In this document: piece by piece, positions 40,991-49,964 of the stretch | Position numbering within the stretch: position 1 is the stretch's first letter | Layout of the letters: every line of letters begins with the position of its first letter | Assembly: GCF_900107095.1 (NCBI RefSeq) | Contig: NZ_FNOR01000003.1 | Coordinates: forward strand, 62,001 to 126,000 | Reading direction: 5' to 3' | DNA: 64,000 nucleotides | DNA from: Collimonas sp. OK242 | GTDB taxonomy: Bacteria > Pseudomonadota > Gammaproteobacteria > Burkholderiales > Burkholderiaceae_D | Position numbers and translations under genes: made by a program | The notes under the pieces: generated by a model | Told to the model about the DNA's origin: nothing | Seen by the model: only the letters and a program-made list of their open reading frames with translations | Database searches by the model: none

Positions 40991-41944
40991 ATGTTGAGTA
41001 CACCTGATTACCCGTCGCAAGCGCCCCGCCGTCCACTTCGATTACAGCATTGCCTGCTATGCGCGTTGCTGCTGCTAGGCAGCAGCAATCTGCTGGCTAA
41101 AACCGAGTTGTCCAAGCCAGCCGCAGCCGAGACGCCGCCGACGTTTACCAGCCGGCAAGCAGCGTTATCCGCTTTGCCGCCGTTGATGCTGTGGGTAGGA
41201 GAGCGGCCCGACGACGTGCGCACCTGGATCGATGGCAGCGCCAGGCAAGGCAAAGGCGCCGCCGACAGTCCGGTGCCCTCCATCCAGGATCAGCGGATGG
41301 GTGTCGCGGTGCTCGACACCACCGTATTGTTGCGCGACGGCAGCGCCAGCGTCCGCCGCCGCCAGCAACCGTTGAAACTGCCGCCGGCGTGGTATGCGCA
41401 GAACGGCTTGCAGCAAAAAGCGCCGGTTGTCACTATCGTCCATATCGAGATGGCGCGCGCTGCGCATAAGCCGGCCCTGAACGAAAAGCAAAAACGGACC
41501 ATCGTCAACGCCGTGGTCGCCGCCGCGACACGCAGCCCGAGCCAGGTAGTGCAACTCGATTTCGAAGTCATGCACAGCCAGAAGCCGTTCCTGGCCGATG
41601 TCGTCAAACGCAGCCGCGACGCCCTGCCCGCCAACGTGGCTTTGTCGATCACGGCGTTGGCGTCATGGTGCGTAGGCGACGCCTGGCTTGCCGATCTGCC
41701 GGCCGATGAAGTAGTGCCGACCGCATTTCACATGGACGGCGAGGCCAAACGCTTGCGCGACGTCCTGGATCACGATGGCCGCTTCCCGCGTCCGGAATGC
41801 CAGCCCAGCCTGGGCTTGTCGCTGGACGAACAACCGTGGCCGAGCAAGCTGCGCAGCCAGCGGCTCTACCTGTTTAACCGTAATGCCTGGTCCGGCACAC
41901 CGATGGCGGGCTGGTCGGTGCGGTTGGGGGCGATTTTTCCCTAG
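40991..41944 (+). CDS. DUF3142-like exported protein
   Basis: 317-aa protein of unknown function. Start at 40991 (MLSTPDYPSQAPRRP) with CCGAGAAGCC upstream. A hydrophobic N-terminal segment (CLLCALLLLGSSNLLAKT) is a probable signal peptide, so it is periplasmic or secreted. The core VVQLDFEVMHSQKPFLADVVKRSRDALP followed by VALSITALASWCVGDAWL resembles the DUF3142 fold, which looks like a TIM-barrel glycosidase-like domain. Catalysis is unproven. It follows the bdhA tandem repeat after 86 bp and may be independently transcribed. Confidence 0.65.
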   Translation: MLSTPDYPSQAPRRPLRLQHCLLCALLLLGSSNLLAKTELSKPAAAETPPTFTSRQAALSALPPLMLWVGERPDDVRTWIDGSARQGKGAADSPVPSIQDQRMGVAVLDTTVLLRDGSASVRRRQQPLKLPPAWYAQNGLQQKAPVVTIVHIEMARAAHKPALNEKQKRTIVNAVVAAATRSPSQVVQLDFEVMHSQKPFLADVVKRSRDALPANVALSITALASWCVGDAWLADLPADEVVPTAFHMDGEAKRLRDVLDHDGRFPRPECQPSLGLSLDEQPWPSKLRSQRLYLFNRNAWSGTPMAGWSVRLGAIFP

Positions 41945-41988
41945 GAGCGCCTTGAGATCCCCCGACCGCCGGTAACCTTCATATCCCG

Positions 41989-42213
41989 TCATCGCGCCGG
42001 AGATAGCGGCATTACAGGCTGGATATTCGCTGTACCACAACCAACAGTTGGCGCTTGCCGCTTAATCTCTACTTTTAGCACGTCTAAAACGGGGGGATTA
42101 CCGTCCTCGAACTCTTGCGAAGAAGACGCTTTCTTTATCGCAGCAACGGCGTCTTGTGCCCTTGAAAGTTCGAGATGGAGTTGATCTGAGCACCTGCATA
42201 TTGGGCTACGAAA
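41989..42213 (-). pseudogene. Broken reading frame at the end of the AT-rich operon
   Basis: The minus-strand frame is open for 74 codons (HLELSRAQDAVAAIKKASS, later PPVLDVLKVEIKRQAPTVG) but has no start codon. The upstream codons in a second frame, just past the stop of the 274-aa gene, read LDFVAQYAGAQINSI and would join naturally to HLELSRAQ by a single frameshift near 42165. The composition is protein-like. I read this as a remnant of a third operon gene that lost its start and frame. Any relation to a named family is a guess. Confidence 0.4.
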
Positions 42214-42218
42214 TCAAG

Positions 42219-43043
42219 CTACTCGTTGAATATCGCGAGCAAGACACGTTTGAGCATTCCCGGCTCGCTTTTATCTGTTGGGCCAATCTTACTTTGAGCA
42301 GAAAAATCGCTATCATAAAATGAAATATTGGCGATGTCTTTGATAGGAATTACAACTCGGTAAGCACTTAACCTTGCTGCCCGGTCTCCAGCGCTTGTAC
42401 CCTTGAAATCACCTCCTACATTGCGTTCCCGTTCTGCTTCAAATTTCTGGTCGAGCGCCTCGTAATGAGCGTTGTAATTAATGTCATGGACCAGTTTTAA
42501 TGTATCCTTGTCACGGTGCCCACTCAATCCTGGCAGTAACGATATATATTCTTGCTTGAGAAAATCCGCACCACTAAGGGGTACACCGATATATACCTTA
42601 CGAGAGGCCAAAGTAACCTGGACCAGATCCTGGTCTGCCATTGCTTCAAGAAGCAGTTTTTCAAATGGGTTATTACTTGCTACTTGGATAAGCGCCTTAT
42701 ATTCTTGAATCTTCGAGCGACGCGTCGACCAACCAGCAACGTAGGCCAAACCAACCGTCACGACAGCCCAAAAGAAAAATTTGAGATAGTCATGCGGTAA
42801 TTTCAATTTATCCAGATCGGTTATGTCTTTGTTGGCCCAGGAAAGCACCATGGGGACAAGACCAAACCAAGCGGTGATCATGTAAATAAAGGCACCAAGA
42901 CCGGAAAACAAGGTGCCCCATTTGACAACATGAAAGTAGGAATCCCAACCAGTTGATCGACTTTGGGTGTAACGAGCTTTTGGATATTGTGATGAGAAGA
43001 AGAAGCCGCTTACCAACAAAATAACCAGTCCGATGGCTCCCAT
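42219..43043 (-). CDS. Uncharacterised membrane protein with cytoplasmic C-terminal domain
   Basis: 274 aa, not recognised. Three hydrophobic segments: residues about 3-17 (IGLVILLVSGFFFSS), 45-70 (TLFSGLGAFIYMITAWFGLVPMV) and 88-105 (FFFWAVVTVGLAYVAGW). A hydrophilic domain follows, with VQVTLASRKVYIGVPLSG, EYISLLPGLSGHRDKDTLKL and YRVVIPIKDIANISFYD. This suggests a small beta-barrel-like domain facing the cytoplasm. Codon use and base composition are AT-richer than neighbours, suggesting transfer. It starts 12 bp after the stop of the 74-aa gene, so the two are one operon. Function unknown. Confidence 0.7.
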   Translation of the reverse strand: MGAIGLVILLVSGFFFSSQYPKARYTQSRSTGWDSYFHVVKWGTLFSGLGAFIYMITAWFGLVPMVLSWANKDITDLDKLKLPHDYLKFFFWAVVTVGLAYVAGWSTRRSKIQEYKALIQVASNNPFEKLLLEAMADQDLVQVTLASRKVYIGVPLSGADFLKQEYISLLPGLSGHRDKDTLKLVHDINYNAHYEALDQKFEAERERNVGGDFKGTSAGDRAARLSAYRVVIPIKDIANISFYDSDFSAQSKIGPTDKSEPGMLKRVLLAIFNE

Positions 43044-43055
43044 CAGGCCCGAACC

Positions 43056-43280
43056 TTATTTGACCGCGACATTCTTCAGGGAATGCATTCTTCTAAAAAT
43101 CTTCTTCACCGCATCTTCATTGCTAAGATTCACGCTGACGACCCCATCTGCAGATACATCGACACGTTTTGTGTTCTCTTCAAGCAACTTCAAAAGTCGA
43201 GCAGTTTCATCCGACACATCAGAATTTACAACGCCTCGCCCCGACTTGTCGCCGAGGACTTTCATTAATAATAAATGCAT
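43056..43280 (-). CDS. Small conserved-looking protein, first gene of the AT-rich operon
   Basis: 74 aa, not recognised. A very strong ribosome site (GAGGAGGTGAATT) precedes the ATG, which is the best evidence that this short frame is real. The sequence is soluble, with an amphipathic helix (ETARLLKLLEENTKRVD) followed by a short beta segment (GVVSVNLS) and a basic C-terminus (KKIFRRMHSLKNVAVK). It precedes the 274-aa membrane protein by 12 bp and probably acts with it. AT-rich, like its partner. Confidence 0.65.
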   Translation of the reverse strand: MHLLLMKVLGDKSGRGVVNSDVSDETARLLKLLEENTKRVDVSADGVVSVNLSNEDAVKKIFRRMHSLKNVAVK

Positions 43281-43546
43281 AATTCACCTCCTCTTTAGCC
43301 GATTGTACAGAACGTTTCCCAGCCTACTGGGCCGACTTATAGTAACGTATAACCAACTACTGTATTTAGAGTACCCTGGGACGGGGAAATACGGAAATAC
43401 AAATTTCAGAATGTCACAATAAATTTCCCACAACAACACTTGATGCTACAAAATTGCTACATTCATTCAATAAATCAAGTGTTTATGCGGGTTTTATCCT
43501 TAATTCAGTCCAATCCATCATTGGACAGCATTTACCGCAAGGTGGC

Positions 43547-43897
43547 TCAATTAGACAGCGTCTGCTCATCCTTCATGTGCAAAGCGTTGAGGATATCAAT
43601 ATGGCTCCCGGCGCGCTCCGACAACACTCCGGCCGCAGCCATCGCCATCCGCGTCAGACACTCGGTATCGGCCACATTGAGCACAGGCGGACAAGCATCA
43701 TCGCCCTCCTCGCGCGCCAGATGGCTTGCATAGATCAGCGACAAGCAGGTTTTGATGCCCTGACTCAGATCCAGCGCAAGCTCTATGAATTGCGCCGATG
43801 TGTCGAACCGCAGCCCATCGGCCAGCAATGAAAATGGCCGATGCTCTGACCGAGCGGTTGCTTGCGAAAATTGAGGGGACGTGTTGATGCAAGTCAT
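43547..43897 (-). CDS. Hypothetical protein in accessory region
   Basis: 116 aa from the ATG at 43897, which has CTGGAGATCGTC upstream. An upstream start at 43942 is possible but lacks a ribosome site. No signal peptide or membrane span. The acidic, Ala/Leu-rich sequence (FIELALDLSQGIKTCLSLIY, then MAMAAAGVLSERAGSHIDIL) predicts two or three helices. Not recognised. It is isolated between the AT-rich operon and the CorC-type gene. Confidence 0.5.
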   Translation of the reverse strand: MTCINTSPQFSQATARSEHRPFSLLADGLRFDTSAQFIELALDLSQGIKTCLSLIYASHLAREEGDDACPPVLNVADTECLTRMAMAAAGVLSERAGSHIDILNALHMKDEQTLSN

Positions 43898-44027
43898 GAC
43901 GATCTCCAGAGTTGCGTGAGGCGGCTTTTGCGCTTTTTGCAATTCAGGCTGTCAAACCCGATCCCTTCTTTTTCAGGGATTGATCGACTATAAAGGTTCG
44001 TCGATGTGATCGCAATCAGCAATGTGC

Positions 44028-45350
44028 CTATTCAGCATCAGTCGGACGTGATGCCGGATATACCTTAACCAGCACGATCCGCGGCCCGTTCATTTTCTTG
44101 ACCACGATATCGAAACCGTCGAATGCGATTTTCTGCCCTTCATGCGGCAGATCGCCGAGCTTGGCCATGATCAGGCCGCCGACCGAGTCGACATCTTCAT
44201 CGCCGTCGATCACGACGTCGATGCCGAGTATCCGTTCCAGGCTGAAGATCGGCAGGCTGCCCTTGCCCAGCAAGGTGCCGTCATCCAGGCGGCTCCACTC
44301 GTTGTCGTTGCGCCGGAATTCATCGCGGATCTCGCCTACCATCGCGCCCAGCAAATTATCTAGGGTGATAAAGCCTTCCGGCTTGCTCCCCCTTTTGCCG
44401 ATGATGGCAAAATGCGGCGCGCCGGTGCGGAAGCGGCGGAACAGTTCCAGTGCCGCCATGCGCGGCGAGACGTATTCCACCGGCCGCAAATAAGCACTCA
44501 GGCTGTCGATCGACTTGCCTTCCTGCTGCGCGATAAACAAATCCTTGAGATGGATCACGCCCAGCACATTGATGCCGCTCTGGTCGAAATAGGGATAGCG
44601 GCTAAAGCGGTGACGATAGATGGTTTGCAGGTTTTCCTGCAGGCTGCGCGCCTGATGCAGGGCGGTGATCTCGTTGATCGGGCGCATCAGGTCGGATACT
44701 TCAAGCTCGCTGAAATCGAGCGACTGCGCCAGTACCTTCCATTCTTCACGGTTGAATTTTTCACCGGCGTGGCTGCCGCGCAAGATCAACTTCAGCTCGT
44801 CTGCCGAATACTGCGCATCGTGGCCGTGAACGCCGCCCAGCCCCGCCTTGCGCAAGATCCAGTTGGCGCTGGCGTTGAGCACCCAGATCGCCGGATACAT
44901 GGCCCGGTAGAAGCCGTACAAGGGCAAGGCGCACCACAGCCCTATCACTTCGGGATTGCGGATCGCGACGGTCTTCGGCGCCAGTTCGCCGATGACGATG
45001 TGCAGGAATGAAATCAGGAAGAAGGCGAAGAAAAACGAAATGCCGTGTATCAGTTCCGGTGAAATGATGCCGACCCAGCCGAACACCGGCTGCAACAAGC
45101 TGGCGAATGCCGGTTCGCCGATCCAGCCCAGCCCCAGCGAGGCGAGCGTAATGCCGAGTTGGCAGGCGGACAGATAAGCGTCCAGCTGATGATGCACTAT
45201 CGCCAGCATGCGGCCGCGCAAGCCTTGCGTCTTGGCGATGGCGCGAATCCGGGTCTGGCGCAATTTGACTAGACCGAATTCGGCAGCCACGAAAAAACCG
45301 TTGAGCGCTACCAGAAATAATGCCGCGATAACCAATAACAGGTTGTTCAA
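44028..45350 (-). CDS. Hemolysin/CorC-type CNNM transporter-like membrane protein
   Basis: About 440 aa. Domains in order: an N-terminal CNNM/DUF21 membrane domain (LNGFFVAAEFGLVKLRQTRI, SACQLGITLASLGLGWIGEP), a CBS pair (VSDLMRPINEITALHQ to the second repeat near YVSPRMAALELFRRF), and a C-terminal CorC/HlyC domain (VGGLIMAKLGDLPHEGQKI). The family is linked to magnesium or cobalt export and resistance. Start taken as TTG at 45350 (NNLLLVIAALFLVALNG) after AAAGAGATTCA. A TTG 11 codons earlier is the other option. No haemolytic activity should be assumed from the family name. Confidence 0.88.
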   Translation of the reverse strand: MNNLLLVIAALFLVALNGFFVAAEFGLVKLRQTRIRAIAKTQGLRGRMLAIVHHQLDAYLSACQLGITLASLGLGWIGEPAFASLLQPVFGWVGIISPELIHGISFFFAFFLISFLHIVIGELAPKTVAIRNPEVIGLWCALPLYGFYRAMYPAIWVLNASANWILRKAGLGGVHGHDAQYSADELKLILRGSHAGEKFNREEWKVLAQSLDFSELEVSDLMRPINEITALHQARSLQENLQTIYRHRFSRYPYFDQSGINVLGVIHLKDLFIAQQEGKSIDSLSAYLRPVEYVSPRMAALELFRRFRTGAPHFAIIGKRGSKPEGFITLDNLLGAMVGEIRDEFRRNDNEWSRLDDGTLLGKGSLPIFSLERILGIDVVIDGDEDVDSVGGLIMAKLGDLPHEGQKIAFDGFDIVVKKMNGPRIVLVKVYPASRPTDAE

Positions 45351-45469
45351 TGAATCTCTTTCATGGGTAATGACGGATGACAAGTATAGGCGACGATTGC
45401 ATTTTCAACAAAATCACGAGGAATCCACCTTCTTCCAGGGTTGCTGTAAACGACACCAGGCAAGAAAAA

Positions 45470-45514
45470 CGGGGCAGAGTTTTACGCCATGAAATGGCGT
45501 AAAACTCTGCCCCG
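45470..45514. repeat. Perfect 21-bp-arm palindrome (REP/MITE-like)
   Basis: The arms at 45470-45490 and 45494-45514 are exact reverse complements with a 3-nt GAA loop. The outer part, CGGGGCAGAGTTTTAC, resembles the GGGG(T)CAGAG-type repeats scattered in many proteobacterial genomes, often linked to REP-associated transposases. It lies between the CorC-type gene start and the hemY stop. No transposase is nearby. Confidence 0.85.
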
Positions 45515-45551
45515 ATTCAGGATAGCGTGCCGCTACAGCGGGATTTGTCGC

Positions 45552-46748
45552 CTACAGCGTGGTGGCCAGCGCGCACTGGCGATAATGTTCCGCCGCCAGC
45601 GCCTGCTGGTCGATCGCCTCGTGCAGTTGCCCCAGTTTCAGATGCGCTTCACGCACCGTGGCTGGCGCCACCGAGTCCGACAGGGCTTGCTCCAGATGGC
45701 GCTGGGCCTTGCCCCATAATTTTTGCTTGAAGCAGAAGCTGCCCAGGGTCAACGCCAGCTCGGCATCGTTCGGCGCCGCGATCGCCCAATGTTCGCAATG
45801 CTCGATTTGCGACAGCAGCGCAGGCGTAGCTTCTGCAGCGGCGGCGTCGCGATAGACCGGCAACAAACGCTGGTCCCACTCTGTTGCCAGGGATTTCTCG
45901 ACGATGGCGCGGGCTTCGCCATGCAAACCGCACTTGTTGAAAGCGTTGGCGGCGCGCATGGCGATAAACGGCTTGATCCGGTCTTCGCTCGGCACCGTGG
46001 CCCACAAACGGGTAATCGACTCGGCATCGTGGGCCTCGTCCGACAGCAAACCGTCGTAAGCCAGTTCCCGCAAGCGCGTCGACAAGGCTGGATGCAAGGC
46101 GTCGTGCTTGTCCAGGTTGCGCACCAGACGCAACACTTCCGGCCAGTTCTTGGCTTGCTGGTTGGCTTTCAAGGCCAACCGCAAGGCGTGGATATGGCGC
46201 GTGCCGCGGGCGTTCAATTCGCTGACGGTTTGCAGCGCCGCCTGCGACTTGTGTTCATCCACCAGCAGATCCAGCGTCGTAATCAGGCGCGCCGTTTTCA
46301 GCTGTTCGTCCTCTTCTATGCTGGCCAGCCAGATATCGCGTCGCTCCGGTTGCCCCATGCGATGCGCGGCACGGGCGCCGAGCAAGGCCGCCACGCCCAG
46401 GTTGTCGGGCAGTTCGGCGGCGCGCGTGGCGGCTTTTTCCGCCTGGCCGAAACGACCCTCGAACAAGGATTTTAGAGCATCGCGCAAAGCATTATTGGCC
46501 GTGGTTTCGCGCTTGCGACGGCGATAGCCGATCACGCGTGCCGGCAACTTCTGGGTAACCCGGATCGTCCGGATCAGCACGTACAAGATGATAAACAGAA
46601 TCGCCAGCGCCACGACGAAAAAATTCAGAGACAGGTCAATCCGGTATGGCGGGAAAAACAGCACCACATTACCGGGGTTGTAACGCGCCACCACAGCCAG
46701 GCCGATGGCGACCGCAAACAGGGCAACAAGCCGGAGAAAGAATCGCAT
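45552..46748 (-). CDS. hemY: Haem biosynthesis-associated TPR protein HemY
   Basis: 398-aa membrane-anchored protein of proteobacterial hem operons. Two N-terminal helices (LFAVAIGLAVVARYNPGNVVLFFPPYRIDLSLNF pattern, then FFVVALAILFIILYVLI) are followed by TPR-like repeats. The exact role in haem synthesis is unsettled; it is not the HemY protoporphyrinogen oxidase of Bacillus. It lies 4 bp after hemX, the last gene of hemC-hemD-hemX-hemY. Confidence 0.92.
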   Translation of the reverse strand: MRFFLRLVALFAVAIGLAVVARYNPGNVVLFFPPYRIDLSLNFFVVALAILFIILYVLIRTIRVTQKLPARVIGYRRRKRETTANNALRDALKSLFEGRFGQAEKAATRAAELPDNLGVAALLGARAAHRMGQPERRDIWLASIEEDEQLKTARLITTLDLLVDEHKSQAALQTVSELNARGTRHIHALRLALKANQQAKNWPEVLRLVRNLDKHDALHPALSTRLRELAYDGLLSDEAHDAESITRLWATVPSEDRIKPFIAMRAANAFNKCGLHGEARAIVEKSLATEWDQRLLPVYRDAAAAEATPALLSQIEHCEHWAIAAPNDAELALTLGSFCFKQKLWGKAQRHLEQALSDSVAPATVREAHLKLGQLHEAIDQQALAAEHYRQCALATTL

Positions 46749-46752
46749 AGGA

Positions 46753-47937
46753 CTATGGCTTGCCTTTGTAAGTACGGATCGCCGCCGGACTATCCAGCGC
46801 CGGCATGGTGATCGAGAGATTGCTGCTCTGGACCTGCTTCAGCAGAGTCTGTACGGTCTGGGTCTGCTTGGCGCGCGTGTCGAAATACTTGGTGATGGTT
46901 TCCTGGGCCGCAATCAGGTCGCTGCGGAATGCCGATTCGTTACGCGACAGCAGGCCGAGACGGGCGTTGAGCAAACGCAGCTTCAGGTTCTCCCTGGCGT
47001 AGTAAGCCTGGGTCGGCGACAACAGCAAGGCGTCAGGCGTGTCGACAGTGCGTACCCTGATCAGCTGGCTGATTTCGGTCCACATCTCGCTGCTCCAGCT
47101 TTGCCATTTATCCTTCAAGCTGTTCTTCCAGTCGGTCACCACGGCGTCGGCCGCGGCTTGCGACTTGGCGACATTGCTGGCGGCTTTTGGCGCACTGCGG
47201 GCTAGCGCCTGGTTATTCGGCTTGCTGACGCCGACGATCGGCTTTTCATCGGACAACAGCGGCATGCTGTCGATCTGGCCGATGATGCTGTCAAGCCGCA
47301 CCGCGATGCCGGTGACATCCAGCGTCGGCAAGGCTTTGAGTTTTTCGATATCGCTGGCGATGGCGCGGCGCACGATGATGAATTGCGGCTTGTCCGAGCG
47401 CGACAGATTCTTGTCGGCATTTTGCAGCGCAATCAGCGCGCCCTGGACGTTGCCGGCCAGTTGCAATTGCTGGCTGGCGGTCGACAGCACGTCTTCAACC
47501 TGGGCCAGGGTCCAATCGTCGCTGTTCCTCGACAAATCCTTGTATAACTGCTCGAGCGCCAGTTGCTGGCTTTGCGCTTCGACTTGCTTGCTTTCCAGCA
47601 CGCTGACCTTGCCCTGCAATTCCTTCGACTCGTCCTGCACCGACTTGACCAGCACCTTGGTCTCGGTATTGGTGCTGTCGCCGACTTGCAGGCGGCGCGC
47701 TATTTCCTGGCGCAGCTTGTTGTTCTCGGCGTGCATCACCCACCATTGCGCCGCCAGCAGCAAGGCGAGCAACAGCAAGATGCCGTAGACCAGGCCAAGC
47801 GAGCGCTTGCCGTTCTTGCCTTGGTAGACAGCGTAAGGTTGCAGCGCCGGCTGCGAGGCTGACGATGGCGATGTTGTCGCACTGACGGCAGGACCAGCAG
47901 GCTGGTTCGATTCTGGAGTGGGTATCGATTCGTTCAT
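46753..47937 (-). CDS. hemX: HemX family membrane protein
   Basis: 394 aa. A Pro/Ser/Ala-rich cytoplasmic N-terminus, one membrane helix (SLGLVYGILLLLALLLAAQWWVM), then a long coiled-coil segment (residues about 75-130) and a helical periplasmic domain. Databases often name it uroporphyrinogen-III C-methyltransferase, but no SAM-binding motif is visible, so that name is not supported. The start ATG overlaps the hemD stop (ATGA). Confidence 0.9.
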   Translation of the reverse strand: MNESIPTPESNQPAGPAVSATTSPSSASQPALQPYAVYQGKNGKRSLGLVYGILLLLALLLAAQWWVMHAENNKLRQEIARRLQVGDSTNTETKVLVKSVQDESKELQGKVSVLESKQVEAQSQQLALEQLYKDLSRNSDDWTLAQVEDVLSTASQQLQLAGNVQGALIALQNADKNLSRSDKPQFIIVRRAIASDIEKLKALPTLDVTGIAVRLDSIIGQIDSMPLLSDEKPIVGVSKPNNQALARSAPKAASNVAKSQAAADAVVTDWKNSLKDKWQSWSSEMWTEISQLIRVRTVDTPDALLLSPTQAYYARENLKLRLLNARLGLLSRNESAFRSDLIAAQETITKYFDTRAKQTQTVQTLLKQVQSSNLSITMPALDSPAAIRTYKGKP

Positions 47938-48719
47938 AGCGGGAATTGTAACGCGTCGAGTAGCCGTTCGTCGCCTGAGCCGGTGAGAGTCACATCGGTA
48001 AATCCAAGCGCATGTGCTGTTTCGGCAATGCGGGCATGTGGGACAAGGAGTTTCTGCTGTTGGATTTTTGCAACACCGGTGCCGCTTTCAAGCGCTTGCA
48101 CCAGGCCCATCAGATGCCTGAGCGCTTCCGAACTGGTCAGTATCCAGTCGTTTTCGGTATCCAGCAATTGTTGCAAACGGGCTTTCAAGGCCTCATCGAG
48201 GAGCGGCGCCTGGCGCCGGTAAGCCGCTACGGCCTGCACCTTGACGCCGGCCGCCAGCAAGCTGTCGGCGAAGAATTCGCGGCCGCTTTCGCCGCGCACC
48301 AGCAACACTTGGCGGCCGCGCAGGGCGTTCAGGTCGAGCGCCTGCAGCAATCCTTCGGAATCGGTCTTGGCCGGATCCGGCGGGCTGAAGATGGTGACAT
48401 TGCGAACCGTCAGGCCATGCCGCGCCAGCGCCGCCCGGCTGCCCTCGCCGACAATCCCGATCGGAATCTGGCGCGGCCAGCTGGCGATATGCCGGAAAGC
48501 GGCGTCGATCGCATTCGGGCTGACAAATACCACCAGTGCGTAAGTCTCGATCTGGCTCAGGACGGCTTGCAAGGGCGCGCTGTCGCTCAATGGCAGGATT
48601 TCCAGCAAGGGGAAAATCACCGGCTGCCTCCCGCGTGCCGCAATCTGCTGCGCCAGCGCCCCGGCTTGCGCAGCCGGCCTGGTGATGACAATCGGATGCA
48701 AGAGTGGGTTAGGTTGCAT
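47934..48719 (-). CDS. hemD: Uroporphyrinogen-III synthase
   Basis: 261-aa enzyme that closes hydroxymethylbilane with inversion of ring D. The family is weakly conserved. Recognisable parts are IVITRPAAQAGALAQQIAARG at the start, VFVSPNAIDAAF, the RGESGREFFADSLLAAGVKV hinge and DWILTSSEALRHLM near the second half. Position between hemC and hemX supports the call. It starts 54 bp after hemC. Confidence 0.93.
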   Translation of the reverse strand: MQPNPLLHPIVITRPAAQAGALAQQIAARGRQPVIFPLLEILPLSDSAPLQAVLSQIETYALVVFVSPNAIDAAFRHIASWPRQIPIGIVGEGSRAALARHGLTVRNVTIFSPPDPAKTDSEGLLQALDLNALRGRQVLLVRGESGREFFADSLLAAGVKVQAVAAYRRQAPLLDEALKARLQQLLDTENDWILTSSEALRHLMGLVQALESGTGVAKIQQQKLLVPHARIAETAHALGFTDVTLTGSGDERLLDALQFPL

Positions 48720-48773
48720 GACAGCCGTCTACCTGCCGGCATGCGGCAAAATCGCTACGCAGAGACAGTAACA

Positions 48774-49715
48774 CTAGGCGTCCTTGCAGAGCGCGAGAAT
48801 GGCCGCTGCGTCTTGCGCTTCCAGCGCTGCCGCGATCTGTTCCCCCAGCGCCTCAGGCGCATCGGCCGAGCCGCTGGCGTCGGCAAGCGCCACCCGCAAG
48901 CCGTCCGGCGTAGCGATCATCGCCCGCAAACGCATCTGGTCGCCGCTGATGGTGGCAAACGCCGCCAGCGGAATCTGGCAGCTGCCGCCAAAGGCGCGCG
49001 ACAAGGTGCGCTCTGCAGTCACCGCCAGCGCTGTCGGCAAATGATTCAAGGGTGCGAGTACTTCCTGCAAGTCAGCGCGGTCGGCGCAGATCTCGATCGC
49101 CATGGCGCCCTGCCCCGGCGCCGGCAAGCTCTGCTCCGGCTCGATCAGGGCTTTGATGCGCGCGGCCAGGCCGAGCCGCTTGAGGCCGGCGGCGGCCAGG
49201 ATGATGGCGGCATATTCGCCGCGATCCAGCTTGCCCAGGCGGGTATCGAGATTGCCGCGCAAAGGTTTGATCTGCAGCAAAGGAAAGCGCGCCGCGATCA
49301 AGGCCTGGCGCCGCAGGCTGCTGGTGCCGACGATGGCGCCGGCTGGCAATTGTTCCAGGCTGGCGTAGTCATTCGACACGAAAGCGTCGCGTGGATCTTC
49401 CCGCTCCAGCACCGCGCTCAGCGCAAAGCCGGGCGGCAATTCCATCGGCATATCCTTGAGCGAATGCACCGCCAGGTCGGCGCGGCCTTCCGCCATCGCC
49501 ACTTCCAATTCCTTGACGAACAAGCCCTTGCCGCCAACCTTGGACAAGGTCCGATCAAGAATTTGATCGCCGCGAGTGGTCATTCCGAGGATTTCTATAT
49601 TACAGTCTGGATATAATGCAGATAACCGGTCGCGCACGTGTTCCGCTTGCCACATGGCCAGGCGGCTTTCACGTGATGCAATCACCAACTTGGATGGGGA
49701 GGATATTTTAGCCAC
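48774..49715 (-). CDS. hemC: Hydroxymethylbilane synthase (porphobilinogen deaminase)
   Basis: Polymerises four porphobilinogens into hydroxymethylbilane. 313 aa from a GTG at 49715 ([22 protein letters not shown]); a TTG four codons earlier is equally open and neither has a strong ribosome site. The dipyrromethane cofactor cysteine is in [13 protein letters not shown]. Catalytic segments are [14 protein letters not shown] and [16 protein letters not shown]. First gene of hemC-hemD-hemX-hemY, divergent from ppc. Confidence 0.95.
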   Translation of the reverse strand: MAKISSPSKLVIASRESRLAMWQAEHVRDRLSALYPDCNIEILGMTTRGDQILDRTLSKVGGKGLFVKELEVAMAEGRADLAVHSLKDMPMELPPGFALSAVLEREDPRDAFVSNDYASLEQLPAGAIVGTSSLRRQALIAARFPLLQIKPLRGNLDTRLGKLDRGEYAAIILAAAGLKRLGLAARIKALIEPEQSLPAPGQGAMAIEICADRADLQEVLAPLNHLPTALAVTAERTLSRAFGGSCQIPLAAFATISGDQMRLRAMIATPDGLRVALADASGSADAPEALGEQIAAALEAQDAAAILALCKDA

Positions 49716-49877
49716 AGGTTCTTTCAAATTTAGCTATGCAACACAGACGCAGCAAACACAGTCAGGATTGAGCAAAGTTATTTAATCGCTAATCGTTAGT
49801 CGCTAACGAGTTCTATCAAAAACGCGTAATTTTTGCGCCGGATTTTAGCATGCGCTCCCTACTGTCCCAGTTGTACT

Positions 49878-49901
49878 CTCTATATCGAATTATATATAGA
49901 G
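49878..49901. promoter_or_regulatory. AT-rich inverted repeat in the hemC / ppc intergenic region
   Basis: CTCTATAT (49878-49885) and ATATAGAG (49894-49901) are perfect arms around an 8-bp AT-rich centre, about 64 bp before the ppc start. It may be a regulator site or part of a promoter. A further short palindrome, CGTTAG-TCG-CTAACG, occurs near 49794-49808 closer to hemC. Confidence 0.4.
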
Positions 49902-49964
49902 CGCGTTTAACCAGTTACAAGCCCTTCATTCCCACCCCAGAAAAGCTGATTGCACTCGTCCATT

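Noticed and set aside
46753-47937. Uroporphyrinogen-III methyltransferase activity for HemX
   Set aside because: No SAM-binding motif; the protein is a single-helix coiled-coil membrane protein.
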